From: Brachycybe producta
Lineage: Eukaryota > Arthropoda > Diplopoda > Playtdesmida > Andrognathidae
Assembly: GCA_036925085.1 (NCBI GenBank)
Contig: JAUPFP010000002.1
Span: forward strand, 11,022,607-11,086,606
Direction: 5' to 3'
Length of the DNA stretch: 64,000 nt
Below the pieces are notes generated by a model that saw only the letters and a list, made by a program, of their open reading frames with translations, searched no databases and was not told where the DNA came from. The translations under genes were made by a program, and so were the position numbers. Numbering within the stretch: the stretch's first letter is position 1; every line of letters starts with the position of its first letter. Positions 62,425 through 64,000 of the stretch are shown in pieces.

Positions 62425-62615
62425 TTTAGGTGGTTTTAAAGTGTAAAACACCATTCTCACTGTGATTATTGTGTCTTTCAGGAGTAACATTAAGAGAAAT
62501 GTGAAAGTGTGTTAGAAACTAGAAAGATAGCTCAATTACTTAAGGGTATTTTCATGATGATGTATTTTAAAATAAGCTTTTTATGGCAATTAGAAAAAGG
62601 TTTATTTTTTTTTGT
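62425..62615. repeat. Family A MITE, left half
   Basis: gttttaggtggttttaaagt, tgtgattattgtgtctttca, gtgttagaaactagaaagat, agctcaattacttaagggta, tattttaaaataagcttttt. The right half is absent. Confidence 0.62.
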
Positions 62616-64000
62616 GTGTGCATATTTTCAATCCAGAATTCCTCCCGAATTTGGCTGTTTGTTTTTTTTTCTTCCCGAGTTTCTCAGCCCTGCTTATTAT
62701 TAATATCCTGTCAAGTGTTGCCACCTTTTGCTTTGTACGTAATCCTATAATTTAGTTGAGATAATGTGCAAGATATGTATTTATTAACACTAGGTACATA
62801 TAATATGTGTAATCTAATGAAACTAGACACCTTTTCTTTTGTGATAGTGTTAGTATATCCAGTTACTGGTCATCACCTTCATTGTTATATAAAGTATACA
62901 ATGGAAAATGTCTTATAGTAGTTGTCTTTTGTATAGAAAAAGATTCCTTCAAGTTTTTTTTTGGTGCCAACTGTAAACGATTAAAGTACCAGCATCATAT
63001 ATTGGAGCTTATTTTTTCTCTTTCTTTCTTCTTAAAGGGAATCTTGAGTGAAAATATCCGTCTGTTGGCGCCTTGTGTCCAATAATAAACCAAACTAACC
63101 ACCTTAGCCCAATAGAGACCTCATCTGTAATCTCACTGACCAGTAATTAGACCTAAAGGTGTCCAGAATAAAAAAAAAGAGTTCTTTAATAGCTTTGTCA
63201 TTGCATTCTCATTCAAGGTGGACGGAACTATAAGATCCTGTTGCTTTTTCTTAAGAAAGAAGAAACACAATTTCTCCAAACCTAACAAACCTGAAAAGGG
63301 TTGAAAAGATATATAAATACAACCAAACCCCCCTCTCCATAGCAAGAAGACAAATTCTTCTGTTGCCCTCAATTAGAAATTGAATGGTCATTGGTGCAAA
63401 GGGGAAAAAACCACATGTAACAACAGCAAAATGCCAAATATTGTACAAATAAGTTTGGATGGAGAAATGTGACTACAGTATCTGTGTTTAACAGAAGTGT
63501 CTGTAACAATCTGTGACACTGTGATATGTTTTTTTTATATATATATACATGTATATATATTTCTTACTCTGAGAGGTTAGTTTTGGTTGAGGGTGATGGA
63601 GGAGATTGGTCAAGCCTAGCAAATAGGAAGTTTTTGGTAATCATGTTTAAAGCCTAATCCGTTTATCATTAGTTTAGGGGCCACGGCTTTGCCCGGGTTT
63701 TTTTCTTTTTTTGCTTCTTCTGAACTAGAATTGCCTTATTTTCGTAAAAGTTGCTGTTTTTTTTTTCTTTTGCAACGACGACGGATGTTTGGTGTAAAAC
63801 CCATTCAACTGTTTGTTTATGTGGGTGGAATATACTGTATATACTAGTGTACAGTATATGAGGGTGCAGATTTATTGACAATTTCTTCTTTTTCCGAGTT
63901 TTCTCTTGATTGTATTCGTACCTTGAGGGTCTCAAGAAAAATCTCAAAAGTCTGAGAAAATTGATATCAGTCTTTTAATATCCGGTTGAAATTGACGAAT
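62616..64000. other. AT-rich stretch, no clear feature
   Basis: There is a (TA)-rich run near 63536-63560 and a word gccacggctttgcccgggt at 63681-63699 that is common in animal mobile-element ends but cannot be placed. Short frames on both strands show no domain. Confidence 0.35.

Noticed and set aside
63660-63700. gccacggctttgcccgggt, a word common in mobile-element ends
   Set aside because: No partner end or boundary could be found in the window.

Overview
The window is from an AT-rich nuclear genome of an invertebrate animal. It has U2-type GT-AG introns, many microsatellites and dense short non-autonomous transposons; nothing prokaryotic is present. The phylum cannot be fixed from the sequence alone. 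The repeat style (many palindromic MITEs, Helitron fragments, SINEs) would fit a tunicate or another small-bodied marine invertebrate, but that is only an impression.

One protein-coding gene is recognisable: the luminal/extracellular part of an IA-2 / phogrin family receptor-type tyrosine phosphatase (PTPRN/PTPRN2; ida-1 in worms, IA-2 in flies). Fourteen + strand exons lie between 6968 and 19514, and all fourteen agree in splice phase. They encode about 679 residues: the cysteine-bearing RESP18-like N-terminal module (exons 1-3), a long acidic linker (exons 3-11), and the membrane-proximal mature ectodomain (exons 11-14). The start codon and signal peptide lie upstream of 6968 in an exon I could not place. 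The transmembrane segment and the PTP domain are not recognisable in the remaining 44.5 kb, so 19515-64000 reads as one very long intron (or the intron plus unrelated sequence).

Region by region: 1-6967 is non-coding (upstream intron or 5' flank), with a Helitron (2437-2830), a 9-bp-TSD MITE holding a nested hAT MITE (3635-3986), a long-TIR MITE (4908-5264) and TTAA-type palindromic MITEs. 6968-19514 is the exon cluster, whose introns hold a tRNA-derived SINE, a foldback with repeated arms, more MITEs, and three patches of a degenerate GTGGTCG-rich sequence. 19515-64000 is the long intron, packed with MITEs, foldbacks, two minisatellites, long (TA)n, (GA)n and (ATT)n tracts, a 5S rRNA-derived fragment, a tRNA-like sequence and a second Helitron copy. 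Several palindromic X-box (RFX-type) motifs also occur there.

The most distinctive content is the repeat landscape. The main groups are a TTAA-flanked near-palindromic family (about 25 copies or pieces), a related TTAA family, a 9-bp-TSD long-TIR family starting ACAGGC (seven copies), a 320-bp palindromic family (five copies), and a paired Helitron. Nested insertions give a relative age order: TTAA and 320-bp families, then the 9-bp-TSD family, then the hAT MITE. Family names here are my own labels; no database was searched. No retrovirus-like or capsid-bearing element was recognised.
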